NCBI GenBank assembly: GCA_007026445.1
Contig: VDMD01000059.1
Coordinates: forward strand, 62,001 to 126,000
DNA length: 64,000 nucleotides
Reading direction: 5' to 3'
From: Schizophyllum amplum
Lineage: Eukaryota; Basidiomycota; Agaricomycetes; Agaricales; Schizophyllaceae
A program made the position numbers and the translations under genes. The notes under the pieces are model-generated. The model was not told the origin of the DNA, did not search any database, and saw only the letters and a list, made by a program, of their open reading frames with translations. This document shows, one piece after another, positions 12,600-24,224 of this stretch (position 1 is the first letter of the stretch; each line of letters starts with the position of its first letter).

Positions 12600-14040
12600 G
12601 AGAAGGGGAGCACTGTGAGGAGAAGGGGGGGGAGGCGAGGGGGGAGGGGGGAGGCGAAGCCGACTCCTCGTTGTCTATGGAGGCGAGGAGTGGGGAGGCG
12701 AGGGAGGTGAAGAGGGGGACGAGATGGAGGCGAGGAGGGGGGAGGCGAGGGAGGTGAAGAGGGGGACGAGATGGAGGTGAAGAGGGGGCAGGCGAGGAGG
12801 GGGGAGGCGAGGGAGGCGAGGGAGGTGAAGAGGGGGCGAGCAGAGGCGAGGGAAGGGGAAGGGGGGGATGAGAGGGGGAGGCGAGGAGGGGCGAGAAGGG
12901 AGGCGAAGGTGAGGAAGGGGGGAGGAGGGCGAGAAAGGATGAGTTGAGGGCGAATGCGAGAAAGGATGAGTGGAGGGCGAGGGCGAGAAAGAGGGAGGAG
13001 GGGCGAGGAGGGGAGGGGCAAGGGCGAAAAAGAGCGGAGGAAGGGGGAGGCGAGGAGGGGCGACGGGAAAGAGAGAGGAGGAGGCGAAGCCGGCTTTCCC
13101 TCGTAAATGGAGGGAAAGACGGCTCCCCCGTCGAAGAACTTGGTGCTCCTCCCTCGTCAAAGGATGCGCTCCTCCCTCGTCGAAGGAGGCGCTCCTCCCT
13201 CGTCCAAAAAAGGCGCTCCCCCTCGTCCAAGGAAGGCGCTCGCCCACGTCCAAGGAAGGCGCTTCCCCTCGTCGTCGAAAGCCGCTCCCCTCGTTGAAAA
13301 AATAACTGTCGTTGAGAGAGGCGCTCCCCTCGTGAGTCGTCAAAGGAGGCGCTCGCCGTCGACGAAGGAGGTGAGGAGAGGGGGAGGCGAGGGGGCGAGG
13401 AGAGGGGGAGGCGAGGAGGGAGGGAGGAGGGGCGAGGAGGGGCGAGAAAGAGAGGGGAAGGGAGGGCGAGAAAGACGGAAGGGAGAGGGACGAAGAATGG
13501 GAGGGGGGAGGGGCGAGGAGGGGAGGGGCAAGGGCGAAAAAGAGCGGGGGAAGGGGGAGGCGAGGAGGGGCGACGGGAAAGAGAGAGGAGGAGGCGAAGC
13601 CGGCTTTCCCTCGTAAATGAAGGCAAAGACGGCTCCCCCCGTCGAAGAACTTGGTGCTCCTCCCTCCGAGGTCAAAGGATGCGCTCCTCCCTCGTGGAAT
13701 GAGGCTCTCCCCCTCGTTGAAGGGGGCGAGGAGGGGGGAGGGCGAGAAAGGGGAGGTGATAAAGAGTGACGAGGGTGAAAAAGGAAGGAGGAGTGGAGTG
13801 AGAAAATCGGGAGAGGGCGAGAAAGAAGGACTCAGAGTGCAGCTCGGGGTCGCAGGCAGGGCAGGGGAGCGTGAGGGAGGGGAAGTACAGGAAGAGGGGG
13901 AGGGGCACGAGGGAGGGGACTTAAAGGAAAAGGGGAGGGGCGAGAAAGGGGAGGGGGAGGGGACGAGGAAAGGGAGGTATAGAGGAACAGTTCTCATCAG
14001 GAGGGGAGTGCACTCAAAAGAGTGAAGGCCAAAGAGAACA
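12600..14040. repeat. Purine-rich low-complexity spacer between the duplicates
   Basis: Plus strand dominated by GGAGGCGAGGAGGGG-type motifs, giving long Pro/Ser/Leu-rich frames on the minus strand (up to 475 codons) that I regard as artefacts. Inside is a direct duplication of about 165 bp (13,030-13,195 and 13,545-13,700) that contains CTCCCTCGTC-type units of 18-24 bp. No gene or mobile element recognised. Confidence 0.9.
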
Positions 14041-15169
14041 GATGCGAGGTGAATTGGACGCCGAGACAGACGCAGGGCGCGTGGCGTAGTCAACGCACTC
14101 ACTCATGCTCAAGTTCATTCACTCGTTGACGGTGGGGCACTCATTCACACCGTGGGGGATCAGACCAAATCTATTGCATACTTAGTATTATCTACTGACA
14201 ACGTACATGCTTATAAAGTACATGCTACTGCTCTAGATACGTAGGTACAGCGTTCTCGCGGGAGACAGGGCCCGTCGTCGTTGCCCTGCACACAGCGGGA
14301 CATGACTCGAACATCGCGCGACGCGACTTAGGCACCGCGCGCAGCCTGGAGAGCGTGCTCGCCGTCCGACGCGACTGCGACATCTCTTGCGTCGCGTCGC
14401 AATGTCCCCCCCGATGTCCGAGTCGGCGGGAGGCGTAGGCGAGAAGCCCTCGCTCATTCCCCGTTCAGAAACTCGCTGACAGCGAGGTCAGTCGTAGACA
14501 GGCTCGCCGTTCGTCGGCAATCTCGTACTTTACACTGCTTCGACGCCGACCGCATGCCCCCGACTTCACGCAACACTGACGCCTTCGACGCGCAGCTTCG
14601 GCGTCGCCCGTCATCCCTTCCAACTCGGTACTCACTGGACGACGTCCTTTCCCGGCGCCACCCTCGACGTCAAGGACGAGGGCGTAGGCGGCGTTGTCTG
14701 GATGAACAATCAGCGTGGGGTCGACGTATTCAGCAAGCAAGGGACTTACCAATAGAAGGCGAGCGCGCACCGACGAACGCGGCGGCGCGAACTCAAGGCA
14801 CAACACGCCACAGCGCACAGCGCACCGGCACGGCGCGTCACCGGTCGTAGCAGGACTCTACAGCGCCTGAAACATCGTTAGTATCTCTCTGACTGATAAA
14901 CTGATGGCAGCGTGGTATATTGAAGTCAACATGGGGCGGAATAAGGTGTCTGGGGCATGAAAAACTACACCAGGTAATGTCTCGAAGGTGGTTGAAGACA
15001 GTAAACTCACCATAGAGGGACGCGGCCCCTGGAAACAAATCTAAAGGCCATGTTAGCTCAGGTAAACTGTTAGCAGCGAACGATGCACGACCAATGAGAA
15101 CGCGGTGGCGCTGCGCGCCACCGCCACGGGAGACCCCCGCTGTCTCCGCTCGCACGCCCGATAGCAGCC

Positions 15170-15275
15170 GAGAACGTCCTCTAGAATTCCCGCGCGGATA
15201 TTCTGAGAATCGAGTTCATTTTGAATTAATTTTGACGCTCAAACTCTCACCGGAAACGCATCCGCTTGGACCGGC
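15170..15275 (-). repeat. Dispersed repeat block, inverted member (copy B)
   Basis: Copy B counterpart of 1,010-1,125, read on the minus strand: CCGGTCCAAGCGGA, then ATCCGCGCGGGAATTCTAGA. Nearly identical to copy A. Confidence 0.7.
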
Positions 15276-15944
15276 GGATGGCGGCATAAGGGCGGAAAGG
15301 GCGTCCAGCGGGCGGGGCGTCGGCATGGCGAGAAGGCCCGGGCACGTCGGCGATGAGGGCGGGCGTTGACCGACGGCATGGTTCACGCAGTGCGGCCTGC
15401 GGACGTCGTTAGCCTCGATGCACGAGTCGTAAGGTAGCGTCGTACTCACCTGGGGGCCGTCGCCGTTCGTTACCGCCGTCGGGACGTCTGACGGGCATAC
15501 TCACCGAGAAACGTGAGCGAGCACGCTGTGCATGACTCCCAGGAAGCCGTCGAGCGCGACGAGCGCAACTGTGAGTGAGGAATACTCGGTGTTGGTAGCT
15601 TGGGCAGGCCGCGCGTCGCGACGGTATCTACGGACGAGTTAGCTGACGGTCACTATAGAGTGATGCGCCCACGCACCGCGACGACTGACCCCCATATCGA
15701 CCGAGTCCCCGCCGCCATCTGCCGCGACGGGCACGAAGATGCGTCTGCGAATTAGTCAGCGTGTATACGAGAAGGGCGTCGCGAGGACGAAGACCACGAC
15801 GACGCTCGTCGAACGTGAAGGTAAAGGGCGAGAGCGACGTACCACGCGCCAAGCCGTGTCCCTGCGTCGGTGACTAGCCGTCCAGAACTCGCTTGCGAGG
15901 TCGCTGTTGGTCAAGTCCGAAGGACGCGTCGCCGAGGTACGCCG

Positions 15945-16461
15945 TCACGACGCGTCGACGCAGTCGTTAGTCGTACTCGCCATCGTAGGTCGTGGTCGCC
16001 GTGAATGCTGTCGAGCGTGTCGAGTGCGGAGGACGCGAGTGCGCATCGGTGGCGGTCGTCCACAACGTCGAAGCCGTCGAGCTCGACGCTCGCCGTAGCG
16101 GGGAGGACATGGCGGTAAGGGACAGGCTGCGATGATCGGTGAATTTTCGTATTTCAACTCAATATAAACCCTTACCGAAAAGCGTCATGTGCGGTAATCG
16201 CGGGTGACAAGGTGATCCCGGGTGACTTGTAGCAAGGTGATCTCGGGTGACCTAGAACTACAACGGATCAATACAGTTCCCAAACGATATGAATAGATAG
16301 ACTTACCGGTCGATGAGAAACGTGCCGAGTTGACGAGCTGCGTGTTGGGAGTGACAGGGGAAGGAAGCTGGGTGCTTGTAAAGTTGATCTGCGGGGTAAA
16401 GTTGAAGGTAAGGAGAGATAGTTAGAAGAGGAACATCGAAGAACGTACCAATACAAGTCAT
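15945..16461 (-). CDS. Possible spliced gene of unknown function, 5' part (copy B)
   Basis: Copy B counterpart of the candidate at 1,797-2,313. The ATG is at 16,461 and a TATATAAG box on the minus strand lies near 16,594-16,601. The exon 1 and exon 2 splice signals are conserved. The third-exon acceptor region changes from a CCTCAG site in copy A to TTCTAG here, which would alter the frame. No recognisable protein family. Conservation of donor and acceptor sites in both copies is expected from recent duplication, so it is only weak evidence of function. Confidence 0.3.
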
Positions 16462-18438
16462 AGTGAGGGAGCGTCAAAGGCGGCGTAGCAAGAATGAACG
16501 TCCAAGACTGCGGGGCGAGTAAATGTAAAGGCAGATCAGTAGAGGAGGTTAGGAAGGCGGTTGGAGGATGGAGAAACCTGACAATCCACTCGCCTTATAT
16601 ACCCCGCTCGACGGCTACCCTCCCGCTTGCGCCGCGTCCCTGCCTCGACGATCCGTTGCCCACGCATCAAAGCGGCATCATGCGCCCGCAGACACGTCAC
16701 CGGAAATTTTGGAGCCGAGTTCTGGGCACCGAAGGGTGGAAGATTCGGCGGACGCGCTCGCAACGTATTGCCGGTGCCCTGCACCGCGCGTCAGCCCTGT
16801 CGCGACAAAAATCAGAAATAACTTACCGCTTCGGCCATGGGCAGCCGTACCCGGAGTCTCGCGCGGAAGGACGGAAGTTCAGGGCATTGGTGGTGGGTGA
16901 CGCGCCACAGCGCGTACAGTTGTTATGGCTGTTTGCCGTTGTGTGCAGCGTTCAGCAGAGACAGCGAAAGAGGTAGAGCATCGTACCTTGAGTGACATGT
17001 AACGTGTGACCAAGTCGGCGAGCCCGCGACGCGGTGGGAGGAAGTTCGAGGTCGTTGTTGAACTTGGATCAGGTCTTAGCTCCTTTTGGAAGGCCTTGTG
17101 CTCGCAAGAGGCGGCGCGCACCGTCCTCCTCGACGAGTGCGTCGCTGGTGGCGAGTCAAGCACAGAATAAGATAATGTCATTGAATACCACGTACCTCTG
17201 GGGTTTCGGGGGTATAGGCGCAGGACACGCCCTGTGAGTGAGCTCGAATTGGGCAGAGCCACGACGGGTGCAGCGTCGCCGCCGTCGCCTCGCATCACGT
17301 TTCGATCATTCTGATGGAATATGTCAGTGCCAAGCATCCGGGGAATGAGCCCGGAAACGCACCGGACTTGGATGGAAGATGCGTATAGGCGTATTCCCCG
17401 CGTTGGGGAATAGCGCTATTGCGAGTGCGCGCGGCAGGCGCGGCGCGGCGCGTTATCACCAGCATGCTCGGACGGACCTCGGAGGAAGATTCTGTAAGCG
17501 TGGTGCGGTCAGCCGGAAGATTCGGGACGGGGCGAAGGGAGGAGAGAGGAGGAAGGGTGGTGCATATCGTAATGAATAAGAGGCGCAGGCGCGGTTTGCA
17601 GCCTGGAGCGTCGACGGGATGGTTGGTACAGAATGACTAGTCATCTAGAATACGAGCCCGAGGCGAAACGAACGCATTATGGACTTGCCAAAAACGACGC
17701 CACATAACGAAATCGCCCTTGTTCACGATACAGCGCAGGATCAACGGCGAGGATGGCCCTTCTGTCAACGGGAATCAGTTTCTGCAGAGTAAGCGAACGC
17801 ATATTGAGCCAGAAATATTTTGAACTTGGGTACCGACTTACCGACCCAAGGTCAACGAGATTCACAGTGAGAAGTTGACGACCTTCTCGAAAGATAAGGG
17901 ACGCCGTTGATCTCGCTCATCGGCATTTGGTGTATGTATTATAGACCCATGGAAGAGCCCTCTTGCGCAAGTACGACCCATCCGCGGCGCTAGAACGAGC
18001 TCGGGGGCCGTCCGGAAGGTGGTCGCCGCTGTTGCGCGCCACCCGGCACCTCGTCCAGTATTGCGATCCATCCGCTCGGGGGAACGCTTCCAGTTCTTCA
18101 AGATGGAAGTTATAAGGGCCAATAAAGATGTTGCTGACGATGGCGACGTGAGGGAAGGGGACGATGGACGGAAAACGAACATGGCGGCGCGGGAGGAGAG
18201 CGATCGGCGTGTCGGCCCGAGCCCCGCGCCGCCGCGTGATCCTTCCTCGCGCCTTGTTTTCGACCTTTGCCGTCGCTGCCTCGGCGTCGTTCATGTCGCC
18301 GCCGCCTCCACGACGGCGCACTCATTGTACTTTGACCCCTGCGGGCCGTACTTTCGCGTTGGACGTGCCCCATCTCACGCACTTTTCCGCACTTTTTTCG
18401 ATCATTTCGCGCTGGGTTCCACGTGTTCCCGGCTCTCT

Positions 18439-19340
18439 ATGGACGACACAGACCTCAAGGCGCCGCTACAAGGCATCCCAATCACACCATTTACGCCCTC
18501 CGCCAACCGCGCGGCCTCATCCACCCCCCGCCAAGCTGCTCAAGCCAGCGCGAACGTCCAAGTCAACCATCCGTCGCGGTCACGTGATCTCGCCGCTCGC
18601 CTCGTCAAGTCCAAGGTCCTCGTCTCTGATAGTCGTACATAGTCATACTCATAGGTACTCTAGGTGCTATCTATGTCCTGCGCTTGCCACGCGTGAGAGG
18701 CGCCAGCGCCGTCAGACTCAACATGCACCGCGCCGTCGGAGTCAACACGCACTGCGTCCTCGTCGCTCCCGACGCCCTTGCCTTGCCCGCCGTGCCGTCG
18801 GCAGCGCCGTTCTGAGTACTCACCGCACTGGGAATTCACGGTTCTGCCGACGGCCCGGCGAGCGAGGTGAAAGCGTCGGGAACAATGACCACGCGGTGTT
18901 TACGACAAAGAACAAAACACCGGCGGTACCCCGCGCGGGGAAAATTTCCGCTCAGGACGCCTCGGACAATCAGTCTCGCGAGCACCCGAACGCGACCCTG
19001 GCCGTCGTCGACGCCGTTAGGCCCAGCGAGGTCGTCTATTCTGAAGTGGGTATCTCGTCGTCTTCGTCGCTCTCAAGCTGAGTCGTTTTCAGCCCGTTCT
19101 CATCCCACACAAGCTCCCATACGACCCTCACGTCCTCGCCGACTCGCCCACGACCTCGCCAACGACGTCACCCACACCCACAAACTCGCCGCCACGTCAT
19201 CGACGCCCTCGTCGCCTCGCCTACGGCCTCCTCGGCATCCCCGTACCTTTCCCGATCTCGCCACCTCGCCGGCAAGTCCCATATCCCCATTTATCCGGTC
19301 CAAGCGGAGGGCGTTTCCGGCGAAGTTCCAAGGGCGAAAT
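18439..19340 (+). CDS. Possible spliced gene of unknown function (copy B)
   Basis: Copy B counterpart of 4,290-5,205, starting at the ATG at 18,439 (MDDTDLKAPLQG). The conserved intron is 19,046-19,092. After splicing GAA to CCC, the frame continues PVLIPHKLPYDPHVLADSP, a more protein-like sequence than in copy A. Substitutions between the copies do not introduce a stop in the first exon, where both copies keep the same stop about 200 bp after the ATG. Function unknown; the low-complexity Ser/Thr/Pro content makes even the coding status uncertain. Confidence 0.35.
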
Positions 19341-20150
19341 AAATGCAAAATGAAGTCACTTTGGCAAATATCCGCGCGGGAATTCTAGAGGACGGGTGCG
19401 ACGGTTGGAAGGAGGCGACGTTGGGGCATTTGAGGGAGCTTGACGGGCGGCGCGAAGCGCCGCCGCGTACGGTACAAAAGGTGCGCGACATGTTTATTTT
19501 CCGGGGCGCGAGCTGACAAAGTTCAGGTACTCTGACAAAGTTCAGGTACTTGAGTACGTACCTTGCCTTCGCGTTCGCCGTCTCGCCGGCAAGTCCCCAT
19601 ATCCCCATGTACTCGATCCAAGCGGAGGGCGTTTCCGGCGAGATTCGAGGGCGTTCACGGCGAAGTTCCAAGGGCGAAATAAATGCAAAATGAAGTCAAG
19701 TTGGCAAATATTCGCGCGGGAATTCTAGAGGACGGTGCGACGGTTGGAAGGAGGCGACGTTGGGGCATTTGAGGGAGCTTGACGGGCGGCGCGAAGCGCC
19801 GCCGCGTACGGTACAGAAGGTGGGTGACGTGTTTATTTTCCGGGGCGCGAGCTGACAAAGTTCAGGTACTGCCTTCGCGTTCGCCACCTCGCCGGCAAGT
19901 CCCCATATCCCCATATACTCGGTCCAAGCGGAGGGCGTTTCCGGCGAAGGTCCAACGGCGAAAATAAATGCAAAATGAAGTCAAATCGTCAAATATTCGC
20001 GCGGGAATTTTAGCGGACAGATGCGACAGGGGACGGGGGTTCTGGAGGGAGTCGGGGTTCTGGAGGGACTCGGAGAGGTCGGGGAGCGCGGCGGACCGCC
20101 GCGCATGGAGAACAAGGTGCGCGACTTGTTTATTTACCCGAGCGCGAGCT
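19285..20150 (+). repeat. Tandem ~300-bp repeat containing the dispersed block (copy B)
   Basis: Three units, as in copy A, but with a different fine structure: the GGCGGCGC-GAA-GCGCCGCC hairpin is present in the first two units (near 19,446 and 19,789) and is broken in the third. Unit order and indels differ from copy A, so the array has changed since duplication. Confidence 0.75.
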
Positions 20151-20219
20151 GACGGAGTTTTCAGCGCCGCCGCGCGAGTTGGTGTCGGGCAGGTGCCGCG
20201 GACGGGCGGGAGGGTGTCG

Positions 20220-20990
20220 CGGATGTTGGGGGTGCGGAAGCGTATTGGGGAGGGTGGAAGCGTATTGGGGAGGGTGGACGCGTATCGGGGAGGGTGGACG
20301 CGTGTCGGGGAGAATGGAAGCGTATTGGGAGTTTGGAAGCGTGTCGGGGAGGGTGGAAGCGTATTGGGGAGGTTGTGATCGGCGTAGAGGTGCGTTCTAT
20401 GTCTTTGGACCCCTATGCGACTCTGACGATTTTCTCAGTAGGCTACACAAGTCGTGAAGCAATGGATCGATGTCCGGCGAGCGGCGTTTGCGGGTTTGCA
20501 TAAGACGCCGTCGCGTCTGCATAAGACGCCGTCACGTCTGCATAAGACGCCGTCACGTCTGCATTGGACTCCGGACCCTCGCCTTTCTTTACCTTGTCCC
20601 CGTGGTGTTCCCTCATCCCCGTGGTCTTCCCCCATCCCCGTGGTCTTCCCCCATCCCCGTGGTCTTCCCCCATCCCCGTGGTCTTCCCTTACCTCGTCGC
20701 CGCCTTCCCGTCCTTGTCGCCGCCTTCCCGTCCTTCCGCAACGAGCCATGGAATGGCAGCCGATCGTTGAGCCGTGGAATGGCACCCGATCGTTGAGGCA
20801 ACGTATCGCCGTCCGGTGAGGCAACGTATCGCCATCCGGCGAGCGGCGTCGCGGCGTTCCAGCGAGCGGCGTCGCGGCGTTCCAGCGAGCGTGTCCGTAG
20901 GCGTTCGGCGAGCGTGTCCGTAGGCGTTCCAGCGAGCGTGTCCGTAGGCGTTCGGCGAGCGTGTCCGTAGGCGTTCGGCGAGCGTGTCCT
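20220..20990 (+). repeat. Cluster of four minisatellites (copy B only)
   Basis: Adjacent tandem arrays: about 18-20 bp GGAAGCGTATTGGGGAGGGT (20,228-20,375); 21-bp GTCTGCATAAGACGCCGTCA (20,512-20,565); 18-19 bp CCCCGTGGTCTTCCCCCAT (20,600-20,690); and 20-bp GCGAGCGTGTCCGTAGGCGT (20,880-20,995). Copy A has unrelated-length sequence here. No gene supported in this stretch. Confidence 0.85.
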
Positions 20991-22492
20991 TGGGCGACGA
21001 GGCGGGCGGGGTGACGGGTCTGAGGGTCTGAGGTGGGCGGGTCCGTAGACGACTCGGCGAGCGGCTCCGTAGACGACACGGCGAGCAGGTCCGTAGGCGA
21101 TGAGGCAATGTATCGCCGTCCGGCGAGGTAGGCCAAGGTACGCGTTTGCGGCGTCTGGTCAGCAAGGTCGGCGCCTCTCGGGGTGTGCGGGGCCCGGTCA
21201 GCAAGGGTCGCGGCATACGGCGGGCCAGGTACCGGTCTTTCTTGCCCACGAATTTCGGCATGTTCATGCTCACAATTTCATTGCGGTGAAGACGACGGCG
21301 TCGCAGTCAGGGTATGTATGCGGTATCCCGGCGGTGTTTCGCCGCCGGTCTCAGCGACATATCGACACGTGTTTGCGGCGGGTGAGTTCCCGAGGGCCTC
21401 CCTCGCGTGAGTGCCTTGGGTAAGTTCCTAAGGGTCTTGAGCGTCTCTCGAATTGTTCGTCCTGTCTCTTTCGCCATGGTATGTCGCGGTTCACGTCTGT
21501 CCCGTCATCTCGAGAACTGTCTTTACGTCTGTGCTTGGAGTGGATGTGTTCCATACTTGACTTGCTGCTTTGTAACTTGTTTGTTCGCCCTTAACCGCCC
21601 TTGAGCAACACCAACTGTTTATCCGCCCTTGAACAATAATAGCTGTTGGTCCTGATACCCTGAGGTGATTTCGGCGGTAGTAAACGGATAAATGCCGTGG
21701 TTGAGCGGAAGAAACATCAGAGGTTCCAACGGTCAGGGAAGGGGTTGAGAAGGTCTGCGCAGAATATATGCCCTGTGTTTCCGGAAATAAAAAAGATTTA
21801 GGAAGTCAGGGCAGGCAGGGTGGAGAGAGGGATGTGCTCGAGAATGGCGGGGACGACGACGAGAGGGCAGCGAGGAAAGTGGCGAGGTCGGGGGAAAGGC
21901 CAGTGACGATGATGAGAGTAGATACAATGACCAGCGAAATATGATGTCAATCGCATGCCGCGATGGGTCTATATATTTGCATACATTAGCCGGCGATAAG
22001 TGGTCACGAAAGCGTGATATCTGGCAAGGGATCTGGGTTTTCGGGGAGGTGCAGAGGCGGCGAGAGGTGAATGTGCACGCTGAAAAGTAGCTAGGAATGA
22101 AGGTCTGAGGTGCCGGTATTTGCCTGTCGTTGTCCGATGAGCGTAGGTGCAGCCGTTCGCGAGATATACAGTCGAAAAACCGAGATGCAAAACACACTGA
22201 CTTTCGCCCAATTCGTGCTGTAAGTCGCGCCGATAACGCGCGAGCGTCATGCGAGGATCACGCTCGCGTCACACCACGTCGGTCACGCGCCGCGATCGCC
22301 GCGATCGTCGCCCAGCCGATCGCCATCCGAGCGCGCGCCCTCATATAGCGGCGGACGCGCGTCTTGCCCTCTTCCGTCCCCCGTCCACCCCCCGCGCGAC
22401 CGCGACTTGCCTGCTACCACGACGTTGGACGCGAGCTCGCCCTAGCGAACGTCGACGATGGAACATCTGACGAGTCTCGCAGCGCAAGAACG

Positions 22493-23896
22493 GGCTCTTT
22501 AAGAAGGCCTATGAGCTGGGCGTGCTCTGTAGCGTCGACGTGGCGGTCATCATCTTTGGTGCGTTGGCAGTCTGTAACCCCCCCGCCCCCTTCATGCGCT
22601 GACGGGCTTTTAGAAGAGCGTCAGGGTCACCCTGTGAAGCTTTACCAGTATGCATCCTCGGACATGAATACCATCGTCCAGAAACAAGTTAACGTGCGTA
22701 TACCGTTTCGCGGACGAGTCACTCTAAATTTTCCCTAGCACCAAGGTGAACGAGACACGAAGGGACCGCCCGACTTTGCACAGGCAGTCGCCACAACCTC
22801 CAACGCTGCACAGCAAGGCGACGACGACGACGACGATGACGAGGATCGTCCGCGCAAGCGCCCGCGGCCCGCGAACTCTCCTGGCGGCGCTAGCACCTCT
22901 CGCACGACTGATCCCCTGAATTCCAACATGGGTCCAGAAGTGCGTGCACAACTTGTTTACTTTACTGCTCTGAGAGGTAGAAAATATGGCGGACGACACG
23001 TAAAATATCCCACGTTTGCGTCTGGGATACGCTGACGGCGTACTCGATACGCTGACGGCGTACTCTTCAACCTTATCCAGTGTCTCGTTGCTCTCAATGC
23101 GCTAAAAAGTCTCTCAGCCGTTATCTAATGCTGCTCTCAGATCAGCTTGCAGCCGCCCTTTCGTGCCGGACTCTTCGGCCAGATGCCCCCCATGACTACC
23201 CCCCACGCATCACCGCCGTCCTCCTCCCCGCACCTCACCGCCGCGTCCCCGCACTTGACCAGCAGCCCTGTCCTCGCCGCACATCCTACATCGTCGGACC
23301 GCTACCTGCCTCGCCCGACGTTCTCGCCTACCAGTTCTGGCGCAGCGTCCTATCACCTCGGACAGCGCCATGATACCATGCCACGTATGCCGCAGCAACC
23401 TCCGCGCCCGATCTACTACTCCCCCACGCACGAACGGTCTCTCGCTCCCTTGCCAAGTCCTACAACTCCCTTCACACGTCCCGGGAGCGGCGCCTCCGCC
23501 GCGTCACTTGAGTACCAGCGCCGCGGCAATGAGCTCACCGGCGCGTATACGCGGTCCCACGGCATGGGCGAAGGAGGCATCCCCATCGGCGCGCGATTCC
23601 CGTACGGCTTGAGCGGGGCATCCGGGAGCGGCGCGTCCGCCATGCAGGGCGTCAGCTCTGTCACGTCGCCACCGCCGGGGGCGCATGGGCACGGTCTCAG
23701 ACCGTCGTCGATCGAATGGCCGGGGTCGGCGGGTGGTAGCGGGCCAGGGTCTGGTGCCGGTGGCGACCCTCGTCTTCAGCATCGACAGCAACCACCACAC
23801 CATCGCGCCCCACCGGGACAGCAAACGGACATGGCGTGGCTGGAGATGTTGGGCTTACAAGGTCAGCACGACCCGGGAGGTAGGAGAGGGGGTTGA
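22493..23896 (+). CDS. RLM1/SRF-type MADS-box transcription factor, 5' exon not found (copy B)
   Basis: MADS factors bind CArG-like DNA as dimers; the RLM1/MEF2-like fungal group acts downstream of the cell-wall-integrity MAP kinase. Here the exon 22,493-22,558 encodes [25 protein letters not shown], the second half of the MADS domain. The following exon (22,614-about 22,693) encodes the segment ending [17 protein letters not shown] third exon (from 22,739) begins [13 protein letters not shown] and has a run of Asp followed by a basic RPRKRPRP stretch, a likely nuclear signal. The last exon is 23,141-23,896, a disordered Pro/Ser/Gly-rich tail. I could not find the first MADS exon (the usual MGRxKIEIxxI start) in the ~500 bp upstream, which contains a CATATAG box near 22,345. 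Either the first intron is long or this copy is 5'-truncated. Confidence 0.75.
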
Positions 23897-23917
23897 TGGA
23901 GTACGTGTGTCCATGAT

Positions 23918-23967
23918 TCGAGTCTTGACCCTGGTTCGAGTCCTGACCCTGGTTCGAGTCTTGACCT
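23918..23967 (+). repeat. Minisatellite after MADS gene (copy B)
   Basis: Three units of the same 18-bp repeat found at 12,316-12,365. Confidence 0.9.
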
Positions 23968-24224
23968 TCATCGTACTTTCGGCTCCGTAAAGCTCCGGAC
24001 CAAGTATTCACGCTGTTCCTACAAAGACTCTCTGTACTCATTTAGCAGTATTTTGGGACCTCTGTACTGTTTGTGGCTGCTTCATCATGCGTTGTAGAGG
24101 CTGCGTTTCGAGCTGAACTCTCCTAAATATTGGAAATATACAGTACAATTCGTAGCAGGCAATATACACACCGCCTAGTGCCTACTTCTACTCTGTAACG
24201 CCGGTGAGGTGGCACGACTGCAGC

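Larger units (their letters stand above)
14162..24170 (+). repeat. Segmental duplication, copy B
   Basis: Direct-orientation second copy of 19-12,550, starting at the motif GACCAAATCTATTGCATACT and ending in AGGCAATATACACA. It lacks the ~2.9 kb segment of copy A but has more minisatellite DNA at 20,200-21,000. Its MADS-box gene is better preserved than that of copy A. The gene-poor stretches (14,162-15,850, 16,650-18,438, 20,000-22,490) show the same unassigned frames as copy A. A tandem arrangement with a low-complexity spacer fits unequal crossing-over or an assembly that retained both haplotypes; the sequence alone does not decide. Confidence 0.95.

Noticed and set aside
12675..14102. 475-codon minus-strand frame, Ser/Pro/Leu-rich
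   Set aside because: Purine-rich low-complexity DNA gives open pyrimidine frames; no domain and no splice structure.
16879..17337. 152-codon minus-strand frame in copy B (also copy A)
   Set aside because: Contains a plausible splice donor after ADLVTRYMSLK, but no family was recognised and the copies differ; kept as unassigned.
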